Below, one piece after another: positions 54,238 to 63,204 of a DNA stretch of 64,000 bases. The position numbers and the translations under genes are program-made. The stretch is taken from NCBI GenBank assembly GCA_017307505.1, contig JAFKEE010000017.1, positions 310,001 to 374,000 on the forward strand. Reading direction: 5' to 3'. The notes beneath the pieces are model-generated. The model was not told the DNA's origin. It worked only from the letters and a program-made list of their open reading frames with translations, and searched no databases. The DNA is from Acidobacteriota bacterium (lineage in GTDB: Bacteria; Acidobacteriota; Terriglobia; Bryobacterales; Bryobacteraceae). Positions within the stretch are counted from its first letter, which is position 1. Every line of letters starts with the position of its first letter.

Positions 54238-54866
54238 CCTTCAAACTCCCTCAGGCCGGTGAGCTTCAGCGCTTCGATGTCCACATACCGGCCCATGAAC
54301 AACAGCGGCGGCGTCTCGGAGTAGTCGATGGTCGCAAAGCGCGCGTCCATGGTCCGCAGGTCGGCGGTCATGAACTCACTGCGATCTGTCGTCGTGAACG
54401 GCAGCTCCCCTTCGAACCCGACATAGCGGACCTTGGTCAGATGCGTCACCATGAACTGCGCGCCCTGCAGTTGGAACACCTGCCCCTTATTCAATTCCAA
54501 GGGAGTTGGGAACGTAATGGGTGGCGTCACCGCGAACGAAACGGCGTAGTCGGCCTGAGCATCACTCAACCAGCCGTTCGTGCCGTCATTGAAGACAAGG
54601 TGCCATTCGTTCCAGTTGCCCTGCTCCCACTCGTAACGGATCCGGCCGATTACGGTGAAGTGCTTGTTATCGAAGAACCCCTCGGACATCAACTGGATGG
54701 CCGAGGCGTCCGGGGGCAGGTCGGCCACCGTGCCCACCGCCTCCAGGTTTACATCGCGGCGGATGATAATCGCCTGGCAGTAAGGACATGCGGCCTGCAC
54801 CGCGCTGGACCAGGCAAATTTGATGGGGGCACCGCAGTTGGGGCAGTTTGAGGAGGGTCCACTCAT
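54231..54866 (-). CDS. Second DUF4178-like zinc-ribbon protein, soluble
   Basis: 211 residues. Zinc ribbon at the N-terminus (CPNCGAPIKFAW...CPYCQAIII), then a DUF4178-type repeat (GFFDNKHFTVIGRIRYEWE, NEWHLVFNDGTNGWLSDAQ) followed by a beta-rich second half. It has no signal or membrane helix. It looks like a soluble partner of the anchored DUF4178 protein next to it (7-bp overlap) and overlaps speD by 4 bp (ATGA). Role unknown. Confidence 0.78.
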   Translation of the reverse strand: MSGPSSNCPNCGAPIKFAWSSAVQAACPYCQAIIIRRDVNLEAVGTVADLPPDASAIQLMSEGFFDNKHFTVIGRIRYEWEQGNWNEWHLVFNDGTNGWLSDAQADYAVSFAVTPPITFPTPLELNKGQVFQLQGAQFMVTHLTKVRYVGFEGELPFTTTDRSEFMTADLRTMDARFATIDYSETPPLLFMGRYVDIEALKLTGLREFEGW

Positions 54867-55225
54867 GAAAGCGCCCGCTCCAATCTTCTGACTTCCACGC
54901 GGCGTGCTTCGAAACGGCGGGTGAGTTCGGTTTCAAAGGCCCAGTTCTCACGGGGCCTGCAACAGAATAGGTTCAGCGACAGCGCGCCATTCTCCGGGAA
55001 GGTATGGACAGCCAGATGGGACTCCGCCAATAAGGATAGCCCCGTGATGCCGCCGGGCATGGCAGGGGACGGTCCCGGGAACTGGTGCCACATCGTGGGT
55101 GCGACTGGGTGCAATTGCAGACCGGCGACCATATCTTCGAATAAGGCCTCGAGCGCCGGCAGAGAGGCCAGGGTGGCCGGGTCGCATCCTGCGGCGTCGA
55201 CCACCCATTCACAGCCGGAAGTCAT
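54863..55225 (-). CDS. speD: S-adenosylmethionine decarboxylase (SpeH/SpeD type)
   Basis: 120 residues, the size of the bacterial SpeH class. The pyruvoyl-forming site is in AESHLAVHTFPENG (Ser of 'E-S-H', then H-T-F-P-E); the proton-donor Cys is probably in SLNLFCCRP. The pro-enzyme self-cleaves before this Ser to give the pyruvoyl enzyme that decarboxylates SAM, making the aminopropyl donor used by SpeE 2.4 kb downstream in the same operon. The start at 55225 lacks a strong ribosome-binding site. Confidence 0.92.
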   Translation of the reverse strand: MTSGCEWVVDAAGCDPATLASLPALEALFEDMVAGLQLHPVAPTMWHQFPGPSPAMPGGITGLSLLAESHLAVHTFPENGALSLNLFCCRPRENWAFETELTRRFEARRVEVRRLERALS

Positions 55226-55252
55226 TGGAGTGATGGTATCTCGAAATCCAAC

Positions 55253-56305
55253 CTACTGCTGAGGCTTACCGCACTCCGGGCAGAACTTCGACGCCCGCGG
55301 GATCTTCTGGCCGCATTCGGAGCAGAACTTCGTATCGGGCACCGCTGCCGCACCGGCCACAGGTGCCACGGGCACCACCGGAGGAGCGGCCTGTGGTGCA
55401 GCCGGAGGAGGAGCCTGCGGCGGCTGTTGCGCCTGCGGATTCATCGCCTGCGAGAACACCTGCCCCAGCCCGACGCCCGCACCCAAACCGACCCCGAGGC
55501 CGGCCAGTCCGCCGCCTTCGTTGGCAGCCGCGATGGGCAGCGAGTTGGCCGCCTGGAACTGCGTGTACTGCTGCATGTTCCCGATCATGTTCATACCCAC
55601 ACGCGTGTCAAGGAACTTCTGCAGTTCTTCGGGCAGCGAGAGGTTTTCCACCACGAACTGATCGATGGCGATGCCGAGTTCCGCGAACACCGGCGTGATC
55701 GATGCCTTGATGCGGTCGCCCACTTCCACCAGGTTCGCGGCCATGTCCAGGAACGGAATCTGGCTTTCGGCGAAGGCATCCGACATGCGGCCGACGATCG
55801 TCTGGCGCAGCTGCGGTTCCACTTCGCTCACCCGGTAGACTTCCCCAAAACCGCTGACCTTCGTCAGGAACAGCTTCGGGTTCTCGATATGCCACGAATA
55901 AACACCGAAACCCCGCAGCCGGATCGCGCCAAAGTCCTTGTCGCGGATGGTGACCGGCTGAGCCGTGCCCCAACGCTGGGCAATCTGCTGCCGGGTCGAG
56001 AAGTAGAAGACGTCGCTCTTGAACGGGGACGCGAACATTTTGTCCCAGTTCTGGAGGTTAGTCAGCAGCGGCAGGGTACGCGTGTTGAGCGTATACAGCC
56101 CGGGGCTGAAGATGTCGGCGCAGCGGCCTTCATTAACAAACATCGCTGCCTGCGACTCTCGCACCGTGAGTTGCGCACCATTCTGGATTTCCATGTCCTG
56201 CATGGGATACCGGTACGCAAGGACGCCATCTTCCTGGTCCGTCCACTGGATAACGTCAATGAACTGTTTCTTGAGAAAGGATTTGATCTGATCACCAAGG
56301 GCCAT
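55253..56305 (-). CDS. SPFH (band 7)-like protein with C-terminal zinc ribbon (YdjI-like)
   Basis: 350 residues from ATG 56305 with GGAGAG upstream. The SPFH-type core has ESQAAMFVNEGRCADIFSPGLYTL and LRGFGVYSWHIENPKLFL, the pattern of the 'virion core protein'/YdjI-like SPFH family. A Gly/Pro/Gln-rich region (residues ~270-320) precedes a C-terminal zinc ribbon CSECGQKIPRASKFCPECG. It forms membrane-associated scaffolds in relatives. First gene of the polyamine/DUF350 operon; speD starts 27 bp after it. No TM helix is evident; it likely binds the membrane via the N-terminus. Confidence 0.85.
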   Translation of the reverse strand: MALGDQIKSFLKKQFIDVIQWTDQEDGVLAYRYPMQDMEIQNGAQLTVRESQAAMFVNEGRCADIFSPGLYTLNTRTLPLLTNLQNWDKMFASPFKSDVFYFSTRQQIAQRWGTAQPVTIRDKDFGAIRLRGFGVYSWHIENPKLFLTKVSGFGEVYRVSEVEPQLRQTIVGRMSDAFAESQIPFLDMAANLVEVGDRIKASITPVFAELGIAIDQFVVENLSLPEELQKFLDTRVGMNMIGNMQQYTQFQAANSLPIAAANEGGGLAGLGVGLGAGVGLGQVFSQAMNPQAQQPPQAPPPAAPQAAPPVVPVAPVAGAAAVPDTKFCSECGQKIPRASKFCPECGKPQQ

Positions 56306-56342
56306 GTTGACTCTCCGCGTCACCTGAGTATACGGCAACCCG

Positions 56343-56418
56343 TTGACACTTGTTCCCGGAATCGGACAATCCGCCGGTAGCCCTCACCTCCTGTCCAATC
56401 TTGTGATCGAAATTGGAC
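56343..56418. promoter_or_regulatory. Divergent regulatory region: promoter-like boxes and an inverted repeat
   Basis: TTGACA (56343-56348) and GACAAT (56365-56370, 16-bp spacer) make a -35/-10-like pair pointing to the + gene at 56501. GTCCAAT (56393-56399) and ATTGGAC (56412-56418) are perfect 7-bp arms 12 bp apart, a candidate operator for the two divergent transcripts. Both are suggestive only. Confidence 0.35.
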
Positions 56419-56500
56419 CGCCGCCGCGCTAGTTACCTGTGGGCGCGGAAATGGCGGCGGGCCGCCCGATCGCGCCGAAAGATCCCCTGGGAGTAGTTCA

Positions 56501-57763
56501 GTGAGCTGGTTGTTGACCATCCTTGTTGGAATCCTGACCGCCGCGGCCTGTGGAGCCGCGGCCTGTTACCTGGGCACGCTGTGCGTCGAGTGGTACAGCA
56601 TTTCGAGCTTCGAAGGAGGCTCGGGCTACTTCGTTGCCTTCCTGACACTCTTCGGAATCGTGCTCGGCCTGGTTCTGGGCATCGTCACCTCGCGGGTCCT
56701 TGCAGGCGGCCCCTCCCCCGGGTTCCTCCGGGCCCAGGGGATTTCGCTCGCGGAAGTGGTTCTTCTTTTCTGTGTGATCGCGCTATTTTGCCGCCTGGGG
56801 GGCACAATTGCGCCTACCCTCGACGGCGAGCGGCTGCAACTCGAGGTAGAGCTGAAATGCCCGCGCGGCGTGATTCCCGCGGAGCAGCCGGACCACCAGT
56901 ACATGAACTGCATGCTCACCCCTCTCGACGGGGCGAACAACCGGCTGAGTTCCAAGGGCGGCGAGATGTTATGGAAGCAGGCCGTGGACTGCGGCGGTCA
57001 ATGGACAGTGCCCTGCCGCGTCCCTCTCTTTACTGACCGGCCCCGGCGCACCGTCCGCATGCTGGTGAACGCTTCAACCGAGATCGAGTTCATGCTCGAC
57101 CTGCCGGCCAAGCCCCGCGCAGAACACCTGAACTGGGGCAACTGGAGGAGCGACCGCTTCCTCGAGGAGAAGGATAAGCCGGTCACCGGCTACGCCTACC
57201 GGTTCCGGGTCCGCCGGGCGGGCGAAGTGAGAACCGAACTGGATCAGGAGGCGCAGCGGGCGTACGAGGAGCGGATGCGGGCCTTCGCGGCGCTCACCCC
57301 GGATCAACCTCTGGAGCGCTGGATCGCCTTTGGGCTGGACGACGCGGCCGACAAGCAACGCATCGCCCGTGTGGTTGTGGACCGCATGGCGGAACTTCCG
57401 GCGCTGATCCGAAGCTCCGATCCGGAACAGCTGCGCGGCTTGACCATCGTTCTCTCCACAGTCCAATCCCTGCCGGCTTCCGTGGAGGGTCCGATGCGCC
57501 AGACAGCCGCGGCGCTGGCCGAGCGGCTGCGCTCGATCCCGGCCCCGGTCAGCAATCCGGACAACACACTATTGGGACAACTGCGGGGCGTCTACTGGAC
57601 CTGGCACGAAATGGCCGGCCGGGTTCAGGATCACACGATGGCCGACTTCCAGGGCTCAATGGAGGCTCTACTGGCGGTGGCCGACGCTCGTTCCGGCGAC
57701 AGCCACGAGTTTGGCGCCCTGGCCGATTCCCTTCGCTCCGACCTGCAGGTGCAGCACCAGTAA
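56501..57763 (+). CDS. Membrane protein of unknown function, divergent from the polyamine operon
   Basis: 420 residues starting GTG 56501 with GGGAG ~9 nt upstream. Three TM segments (residues ~4-27, ~40-65 and ~83-105) precede a ~315-residue soluble domain: a beta-rich portion (LQLEVELKCPRGVIPAEQ, RVPLFTDRPRRTVRMLVNASTE) then a helical repeat-like C-terminus (LERWIAFGLDDAADKQRIARVVVDRMAELPALI). No family recognised. It is followed by another unknown gene 38 bp later, and both may work with the adjacent operon. Confidence 0.7.
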   Translation: MSWLLTILVGILTAAACGAAACYLGTLCVEWYSISSFEGGSGYFVAFLTLFGIVLGLVLGIVTSRVLAGGPSPGFLRAQGISLAEVVLLFCVIALFCRLGGTIAPTLDGERLQLEVELKCPRGVIPAEQPDHQYMNCMLTPLDGANNRLSSKGGEMLWKQAVDCGGQWTVPCRVPLFTDRPRRTVRMLVNASTEIEFMLDLPAKPRAEHLNWGNWRSDRFLEEKDKPVTGYAYRFRVRRAGEVRTELDQEAQRAYEERMRAFAALTPDQPLERWIAFGLDDAADKQRIARVVVDRMAELPALIRSSDPEQLRGLTIVLSTVQSLPASVEGPMRQTAAALAERLRSIPAPVSNPDNTLLGQLRGVYWTWHEMAGRVQDHTMADFQGSMEALLAVADARSGDSHEFGALADSLRSDLQVQHQ

Positions 57764-57801
57764 CCCGTCTACCCACATCCCACACCGAAAGCCCATTGAC
57801 C

Positions 57802-59271
57802 ATGTCCCACTCGTTTGGATTCACCATCTACACCTTCCCTGCCCGCCTGGCAGACCTTGGTTTTGAGATCGCCGTCCCCAGCGACTGGACCGTCCACGAC
57901 CTTCCCATGGAGGACGTCGACTTCAGCAATCCCGTCGCCTTCGCCCCGCTGATGGTCGCCACTTCACCCGTGGCCGTCGTCGCGCTCACGGTAGCCGCCC
58001 GTCCGGCCTATGAGAATGGCTCGGTTCGCGACTGGGTCCCCTACCTGCTGGAGAACAACGGGATTCAGATGACCGCCGGCGGTCCGCGCGAGATCGGGCC
58101 CCTCGAAGGCATGATGGCCCTGGGCCGCCAGGATCAGGAAGGCACCATGCTCGACCACAGGTTCTTTCTCTTCGAGGACGGCGGCCGGCTGGTGAACATC
58201 AACCTGATGGCGCCCGAGTCCATCGCCGGCTCCTTCGAACCGGTCTGGCAGGCGGTAATGGAGTACTTCAAGCTCTCGGCGCCGAAGGGTCAGAACGTGC
58301 CTGTTTCTTACGTCGCTCCGCCCGCCGAGGAGCCGCAGGATGCGCCTGAGCCGGAAGCAGAGGAGGCCCCGCAGGATCCGGCGGAGAGTCCGGCCGGATT
58401 CGCCAGGTACGCGCTGGCGGACGATGCGGCATCGCTGGACCCGGACAACTCCACGAATACCAACCTTCGCGAGAGCGGCCACGGCGTGACGCCGCGCATC
58501 AAAGCTCAGGATTCAGAAGCTCGCAAGGTGACCATCGCCGCCGGCGCCATTGCCGCGCTGGTGGACGTCCCCATGGGCTGGTACGCCATGGACGATGGCA
58601 AGCGCACGCTTGTGTTTGAACCTACGGGCGAAGTCCAGATCAACCTGAATGTCATCCCCCGCTTCCTCCGCAGCGCCGACGAGATTCTGGACGACCTGCA
58701 GCGCGAGGCAGACCAATCCTACGACGATCCCAAAGTGCTGCGGTTAGCCGAGGACGGGCTCTACGGCCCGAGCATCCGCAACATTTTCGACAGCGGCGTG
58801 GAAATCGAGCAACTCCACCTGCTGCGCGATGGACGGGACGGGTCCACCATGCTCCGCGCCAGGGTGACGGCAACTCCGGAGCGCATGCAGGATGCCGCGA
58901 ACCTGGCCGAGTTGATTCTCAGGAGCGTCACATTCCCCGGTGCCGAACCCGACCCCAGCCGGCCCGAATGGTGGAACAAGGCGGTTGCGCTGGAGAACGC
59001 CGGCCGGTTGAAGGAGGCCGAGAAGCTGATCGCCGACTCCGTGCCGCATATTGCGTTCGCCATCGCCACCGCGGACATGTACCGTCTGCGCATGATCCGT
59101 CTCCGTGAGCAGCACGATGGCGAGGGAGCGCACGAGGCATGGAAAGAGGCAGCCGACTGGGCCCGCACCTATGCCAGCATGGCGACGAGCGGTGGAGAAG
59201 GGGCGGCGCTTTCCCGTGAACGGGATCAGTTCCTGAAAGAACTCGGGCCCGACCCCAGCGGCCGTGGTTGA
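57802..59271 (+). CDS. Unknown soluble protein with two related domains
   Basis: 489 residues, no signal. An N-terminal domain (FTIYTFPARLADLGFEIAVP...MEYFKLSAPKG, ~residues 1-165) and a second similar domain (~240-385, AALVDVPMGWYAMDD) are separated by a Pro/Glu/Ala-rich linker (~residues 170-230). A C-terminal tail contains helix-loop repeats (EWWNKAVALENAGRLKEAEK...) reminiscent of TPR-like helical pairs. The repeats suggest internal duplication. No enzyme motif is visible. The ATG at 57802 is chosen; no strong ribosome-binding site. Confidence 0.65.
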   Translation: MSHSFGFTIYTFPARLADLGFEIAVPSDWTVHDLPMEDVDFSNPVAFAPLMVATSPVAVVALTVAARPAYENGSVRDWVPYLLENNGIQMTAGGPREIGPLEGMMALGRQDQEGTMLDHRFFLFEDGGRLVNINLMAPESIAGSFEPVWQAVMEYFKLSAPKGQNVPVSYVAPPAEEPQDAPEPEAEEAPQDPAESPAGFARYALADDAASLDPDNSTNTNLRESGHGVTPRIKAQDSEARKVTIAAGAIAALVDVPMGWYAMDDGKRTLVFEPTGEVQINLNVIPRFLRSADEILDDLQREADQSYDDPKVLRLAEDGLYGPSIRNIFDSGVEIEQLHLLRDGRDGSTMLRARVTATPERMQDAANLAELILRSVTFPGAEPDPSRPEWWNKAVALENAGRLKEAEKLIADSVPHIAFAIATADMYRLRMIRLREQHDGEGAHEAWKEAADWARTYASMATSGGEGAALSRERDQFLKELGPDPSGRG

Positions 59272-59457
59272 GCATCGGGCTCAGCCTCGAGCGTGGGATG
59301 GGCAGGGCGCCTGCGAAGAGGCGGGCGCCTCACCCATTTGGGCAACCCCCGCCACCGCCGCGTCAGGCATTTCAGATTCTCTGCTACTGTGGGTCTAACA
59401 CCCCGAGCGACGGTCTTCGCGGTACCTAGACAGGCCGGACACGGGTCCTACTGGGCT

Positions 59458-60261
59458 ATGCGAATCCTCTTCACCGCTCTGCTGTGCCTCCTGTGTTTCC
59501 AGCCGCTCTCTCGTGCTCAGGAGAACTACGAGATCCAGGTCTACGGCAGCGAGACCATGCCGCCGCACAAGACCATGCTCGAGTTCCATACGAACTTCAC
59601 CGTGCAGGGCACCAAGTCCGAAACGGAGGGCATGCGTCCCACCAATCACGCCTGGCACGAAACGCTCGAACTGACCCACGGCTTCAACGACTGGTTCGAG
59701 ACCGGCTTCTACGTCTTCATGACCAATAGCCGCGGCTACGGCTGGCAATGGGTGGGCGACCACATTCGCCCCCGCGTCCGCGTTCCTCCGTCCTGGAATT
59801 GGCCGGTCGGCGTCAGCCTCTCCACCGAAGTCGGCTACCAACGGGCCGTCTATGCCGGGGACACCTGGAATATGGAAATCCGGCCCATCGTCGACAAGGA
59901 ACTCGGCCACTGGTACATGAGCTTTAATCCGACCGTGGACCGCGCCTTCCACGGTCCCGGTGTCGCGTCGGGCGTCGTCTTCTCCCCGAACTTCAAAGCC
60001 AGTTATGCCATCACGAAGAAGATCAACTTCGGCGGCGAATACTACGGCTCGCTCGGCCCCCTGCAGGCCTTCGTCCCGCTTCGGGAGCAGGAGCATCAGA
60101 TCTTCCCGACGGTCGATATCGACTTCGGCCCTGACTGGGAATTCAACTTCGGCGTCGGCCTGGGCTTCACCGGTTCCACCGATCACATGATTATGAAGAT
60201 GATCATCGGACGGCGGTTCGGCTCCCTCTCCTGGAAACATCACAGCCGGGAAAGCCACTAG
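59458..60261 (+). CDS. Exported beta-barrel-like outer-membrane protein
   Basis: 267 residues with a signal (MRILFTALLCLLCFQPLSRAQ). The mature protein alternates short amphipathic strands (MLEFHTNFTVQGT, WHETLELTHGFNDWFETGFYVF, GVSLSTEVGYQRAVYAGDTW, PNFKASYAITKKINFGGEYYG, VDIDFGPDWEFNFGVGLGF) typical of outer-membrane barrels, with aromatic girdle residues. It resembles secreted 'transporter/outer membrane protein' hypotheticals of Acidobacteriota; no ligand is known. 185 bp of spacer before it. Confidence 0.75.
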   Translation: MRILFTALLCLLCFQPLSRAQENYEIQVYGSETMPPHKTMLEFHTNFTVQGTKSETEGMRPTNHAWHETLELTHGFNDWFETGFYVFMTNSRGYGWQWVGDHIRPRVRVPPSWNWPVGVSLSTEVGYQRAVYAGDTWNMEIRPIVDKELGHWYMSFNPTVDRAFHGPGVASGVVFSPNFKASYAITKKINFGGEYYGSLGPLQAFVPLREQEHQIFPTVDIDFGPDWEFNFGVGLGFTGSTDHMIMKMIIGRRFGSLSWKHHSRESH

Positions 60262-60339
60262 CAGCCGGGCGTGGATGCGCAATGTCCACCGGAGCGCTAT
60301 ACTACGCCCAAGCTGGGAACCTGATCCTGGGGAAAAACA

Positions 60340-60795
60340 ATGGTTCAACTTAGTGTGAATGGCGTCGCCCGCAAATATGACGGCGATCCGGAGATGCCGC
60401 TTCTGTGGTACCTGCGCGATCTGCTGGAACTGGCAGGAACAAAGTATGGATGCGGAGCAGGCCTCTGCGGCGCCTGCACCGTCCATGTGAATGGACAGCC
60501 CGTGCGCAGTTGCATCACGGCAATGAAGGATACCGCCGGGAAGAAGATCACCACCATTGAAGGGCTAAGCCCCGACGGCAAACACCCGCTGCAACTGGCG
60601 TGGCAGGAACTCAATGTCATGCAGTGCGGCTACTGCCAGAGCGGCCAGATCATGCAGGCCGCCGGTTTGTTGAAGGAGAAGCCGAAACCGACCGACGCCG
60701 ATATCGACGCCTACATGACCGGCAATATCTGCCGCTGCGGCACCTATCAGCGCATCCGGTCCGCCATCAAGAAGGCTGCGGGGGTGAAGGCATGA
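60340..60795 (+). CDS. [2Fe-2S] subunit of a xanthine-oxidase-family enzyme (IorA-like)
   Basis: 151 residues. Plant-type ferredoxin cysteines at 38, 43, 46 and 58 ([15 protein letters not shown]...C) and the second all-helical cluster cysteines at 96, 99, 131 and 133 ([19 protein letters not shown]). This is the iron-sulphur subunit of isoquinoline 1-oxidoreductase/aldehyde-dehydrogenase-type molybdenum hydroxylases. GGGGA 8 nt upstream of ATG 60340 and a TATACT box at 60298 suggest its own promoter. It overlaps the large subunit by ATGA. Confidence 0.93.
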   Translation: MVQLSVNGVARKYDGDPEMPLLWYLRDLLELAGTKYGCGAGLCGACTVHVNGQPVRSCITAMKDTAGKKITTIEGLSPDGKHPLQLAWQELNVMQCGYCQSGQIMQAAGLLKEKPKPTDADIDAYMTGNICRCGTYQRIRSAIKKAAGVKA

Positions 60796-63020
60796 GCGCT
60801 GTATACCGCCTCGACCGCCGTGAATTCCTGGGCGGGCTCTTTTCCGCCGGAGCCCTTGTTCTTGCCGCGCCCATGGCTTTGGAAGGCGCTGTCCCGGCCT
60901 TCATGCCCACCGTCTATCTCGGCCTGGAACCCGACGGCACCGTGGTCATCGTCGCCCACCGCTCAGAAATGGGCACCGGCATCCGCACATCGCTGCCCAT
61001 GGTCGCCGCCGATGAACTTGGCGCTGACTGGAAGCGCGTCCGCATCGAGCAGGCGCTCGGCGATGAGAAGTATGGCTCCCAGAACACCGACGGGTCCTGC
61101 TCCATCCGCGACTTCTACGATGCCTTGCGCGAAGCCGGAGCTACGGCCCGCATGATGCTCGAGCGCGCCGCCGCCGCCCAATGGCAGGTGCCGTTGAACG
61201 AGTGCTCCGCCGTCGATCACGAGATTGTCCATCGCTCGTCCGGCAAGAAGGCCGGCTTCGGCACGCTTGTAGCTGCCGCCGCCAAACAGCCGGTGCCCGC
61301 CAAGGCCGACCTGAAACTGAAGCCCGCCTCCGAGTTCAAGTACATCGGCAAAGGCGTGCCGATGGCCGACCAAGTGGATATCGTGCGCGGCAAGGGCACC
61401 TTCGGCTACGACGCGAAGATGCCCGGCATGCTCTACGCCTCCATCGAGCGCCCGCCGGTGGTCGGCGGCAGTGTGAAGAGCTTCGACGGCACCGCCGCCA
61501 AGGCGGTCAAAGGCGTGAAGGACGCCGTGGTCCTGCCTACGTTCCAGAAGCCCTACGGCTACAAACAGCTCGGCGGTGTGGCCGTGCTCGCCGACAATAC
61601 CTGGGCCGCCATGGAAGGCCGTAAGAAGCTCCAGGTGGAATGGGTCGGCGGGGAAAACGAGTCGTTCGACTCCGACGCCTTCCGCAAGAAGATGAGCGAG
61701 ACCGTCCGGTCTCCGCAGAAAGCGGCGCGAAACAAAGGCGACGTCGACAAGGCCTTCGCCTCGGCGGCCAAGACGCACGAGGCGGAGTACTACACGCCGC
61801 TACTCTCGCACGCGCCCATGGAGCCGCCAGCCGCGGTCGCCGAGTTCAAGGACGGCAAGGTCACAGCCTGGGCGGCTACCCAGAATCCGCAGGCCGTGCA
61901 GGAAGCGGTGTCTGAGGCCCTGGGGATCCCAAAGACCGATGTGTTCTGCCACGTCACGTTACTGGGCGGTGGCTTCGGCCGCAAGTCCAAACCCGATTAC
62001 GTGGTCGAGGCCGCGCTGCTCTCCAAGCAGGTGGGCCGTCCCGTCAAGGTGAGTTGGACGCGTCAGGACGACATCAAATTCGACTACTACCACGCCTGCG
62101 CCTCCGTCTACATGAAGGCGGGACTGAATGCTCAAGGCCGCCCCGAAGCCTGGCTCCAGCGCGTCGCTGCGCCCTCGCTGATGAACCTCTATCAGAAGGA
62201 CACCATGGTGCTCAGCCCGCTGGAACTCGGTCTTGGCTTCATCGACGTCCCCTTTGACATCGCCAACCTGCGGGTGGAGAACGGACCTGCGGCTGCGCAT
62301 GTCCGCATCGGCTGGCTGCGATCAGTGAACAACATCCAGCACGCCTTCGCGATCCACTCCTTCGTCGACGAGCTGGCCCACCTGGCTGGTCGCGACACGG
62401 TTGACTACGCGATGGACCTCATCGGTCCCGCGCGCCGCGTCGACTTCTCCGGGCAGGGCTTCGAGCACGCCAACTACGGCCAGAAGGAAGACAAGTTTCC
62501 TCTCGACACGGGCCGCTTGCGGCGCGTCATCGAAGTGGCCGCCGAGAAGTCGGGCTGGAGCAGGAACAAATCCGCTCCGGGCCATGCCTGGGGCTTCGCG
62601 GCGCATCGCAGCTTCCTCTGCTACGTCGCCACGGTAGTCGAAGTGAAGGTCGATAAGGATGGCAAACTCACCATCCCCACGGTTCACTACGCCATCGATC
62701 CCGGCCAGGTCATTCACCCCGACCGCGTCATCTCCCAGTTCCAGGGCGCCGCTGTCTTTGCCACCAGTGGAGCACTCCTCGGCGAGATCACCGCCACCGG
62801 CGGCAAGGTGAAGCAGGCCAACTTCAATAACTATCCCGTGGCCCGCATGAACGAGGCGCCGCAGCAGGTGCACGTGCATATCGTGCCCAGCAACGAACCG
62901 CCCGGAGGCGTGGGCGAGCCCGGCGTGCCCACCATCGCGCCGGCCCTGGCCAACGCCATCTTCGCGGCAACCGGCAAGCGGATTCGCGAGTTGCCGCTGA
63001 AAAAGACCAGGCTCGTATAG
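60792..63020 (+). CDS. Molybdopterin-binding subunit (IorB-like), Tat-exported
   Basis: 742 residues. A Tat signal ([21 protein letters not shown]) exports the folded enzyme. Xanthine-oxidase-family large-subunit features: [39 protein letters not shown]-type region, [18 protein letters not shown] (Mo-pterin), and the C-terminal [21 protein letters not shown] carrying the catalytic Glu. Isoquinoline 1-oxidoreductase hydroxylates N-heterocycles, but relatives act on many aldehydes and aromatics. No FAD subunit is present, as expected for the IorAB class. Its assembly factors are not in the window. Confidence 0.92.
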   Translation: MSAVYRLDRREFLGGLFSAGALVLAAPMALEGAVPAFMPTVYLGLEPDGTVVIVAHRSEMGTGIRTSLPMVAADELGADWKRVRIEQALGDEKYGSQNTDGSCSIRDFYDALREAGATARMMLERAAAAQWQVPLNECSAVDHEIVHRSSGKKAGFGTLVAAAAKQPVPAKADLKLKPASEFKYIGKGVPMADQVDIVRGKGTFGYDAKMPGMLYASIERPPVVGGSVKSFDGTAAKAVKGVKDAVVLPTFQKPYGYKQLGGVAVLADNTWAAMEGRKKLQVEWVGGENESFDSDAFRKKMSETVRSPQKAARNKGDVDKAFASAAKTHEAEYYTPLLSHAPMEPPAAVAEFKDGKVTAWAATQNPQAVQEAVSEALGIPKTDVFCHVTLLGGGFGRKSKPDYVVEAALLSKQVGRPVKVSWTRQDDIKFDYYHACASVYMKAGLNAQGRPEAWLQRVAAPSLMNLYQKDTMVLSPLELGLGFIDVPFDIANLRVENGPAAAHVRIGWLRSVNNIQHAFAIHSFVDELAHLAGRDTVDYAMDLIGPARRVDFSGQGFEHANYGQKEDKFPLDTGRLRRVIEVAAEKSGWSRNKSAPGHAWGFAAHRSFLCYVATVVEVKVDKDGKLTIPTVHYAIDPGQVIHPDRVISQFQGAAVFATSGALLGEITATGGKVKQANFNNYPVARMNEAPQQVHVHIVPSNEPPGGVGEPGVPTIAPALANAIFAATGKRIRELPLKKTRLV

Positions 63021-63043
63021 CAGCGGTTGAGCTTCTCGATTCG

Positions 63044-63073
63044 GACGGCGGCTGGAGCGATCCGGCCGCCGTC
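63044..63073 (+). terminator. Hairpin after iorB-like gene
   Basis: GACGGCGGC (63044-63052) pairs with GCCGCCGTC (63065-63073), a perfect 9-bp stem 23 bp after the stop, without a T-run. Likely stops or stabilises the IorAB transcript. Confidence 0.45.
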
Positions 63074-63204
63074 AGCCGTTTCCAGGTGGGCTGGACGTTG
63101 CCCTTTCCTCGACCCGGGATGCTATCGCCGATACTGGGATCAAGGCTTACGGGTGCTGTTTTCCGGCCCACCGCACACTGGAAACGAAAGGAAATCAGAG
63201 AAGC

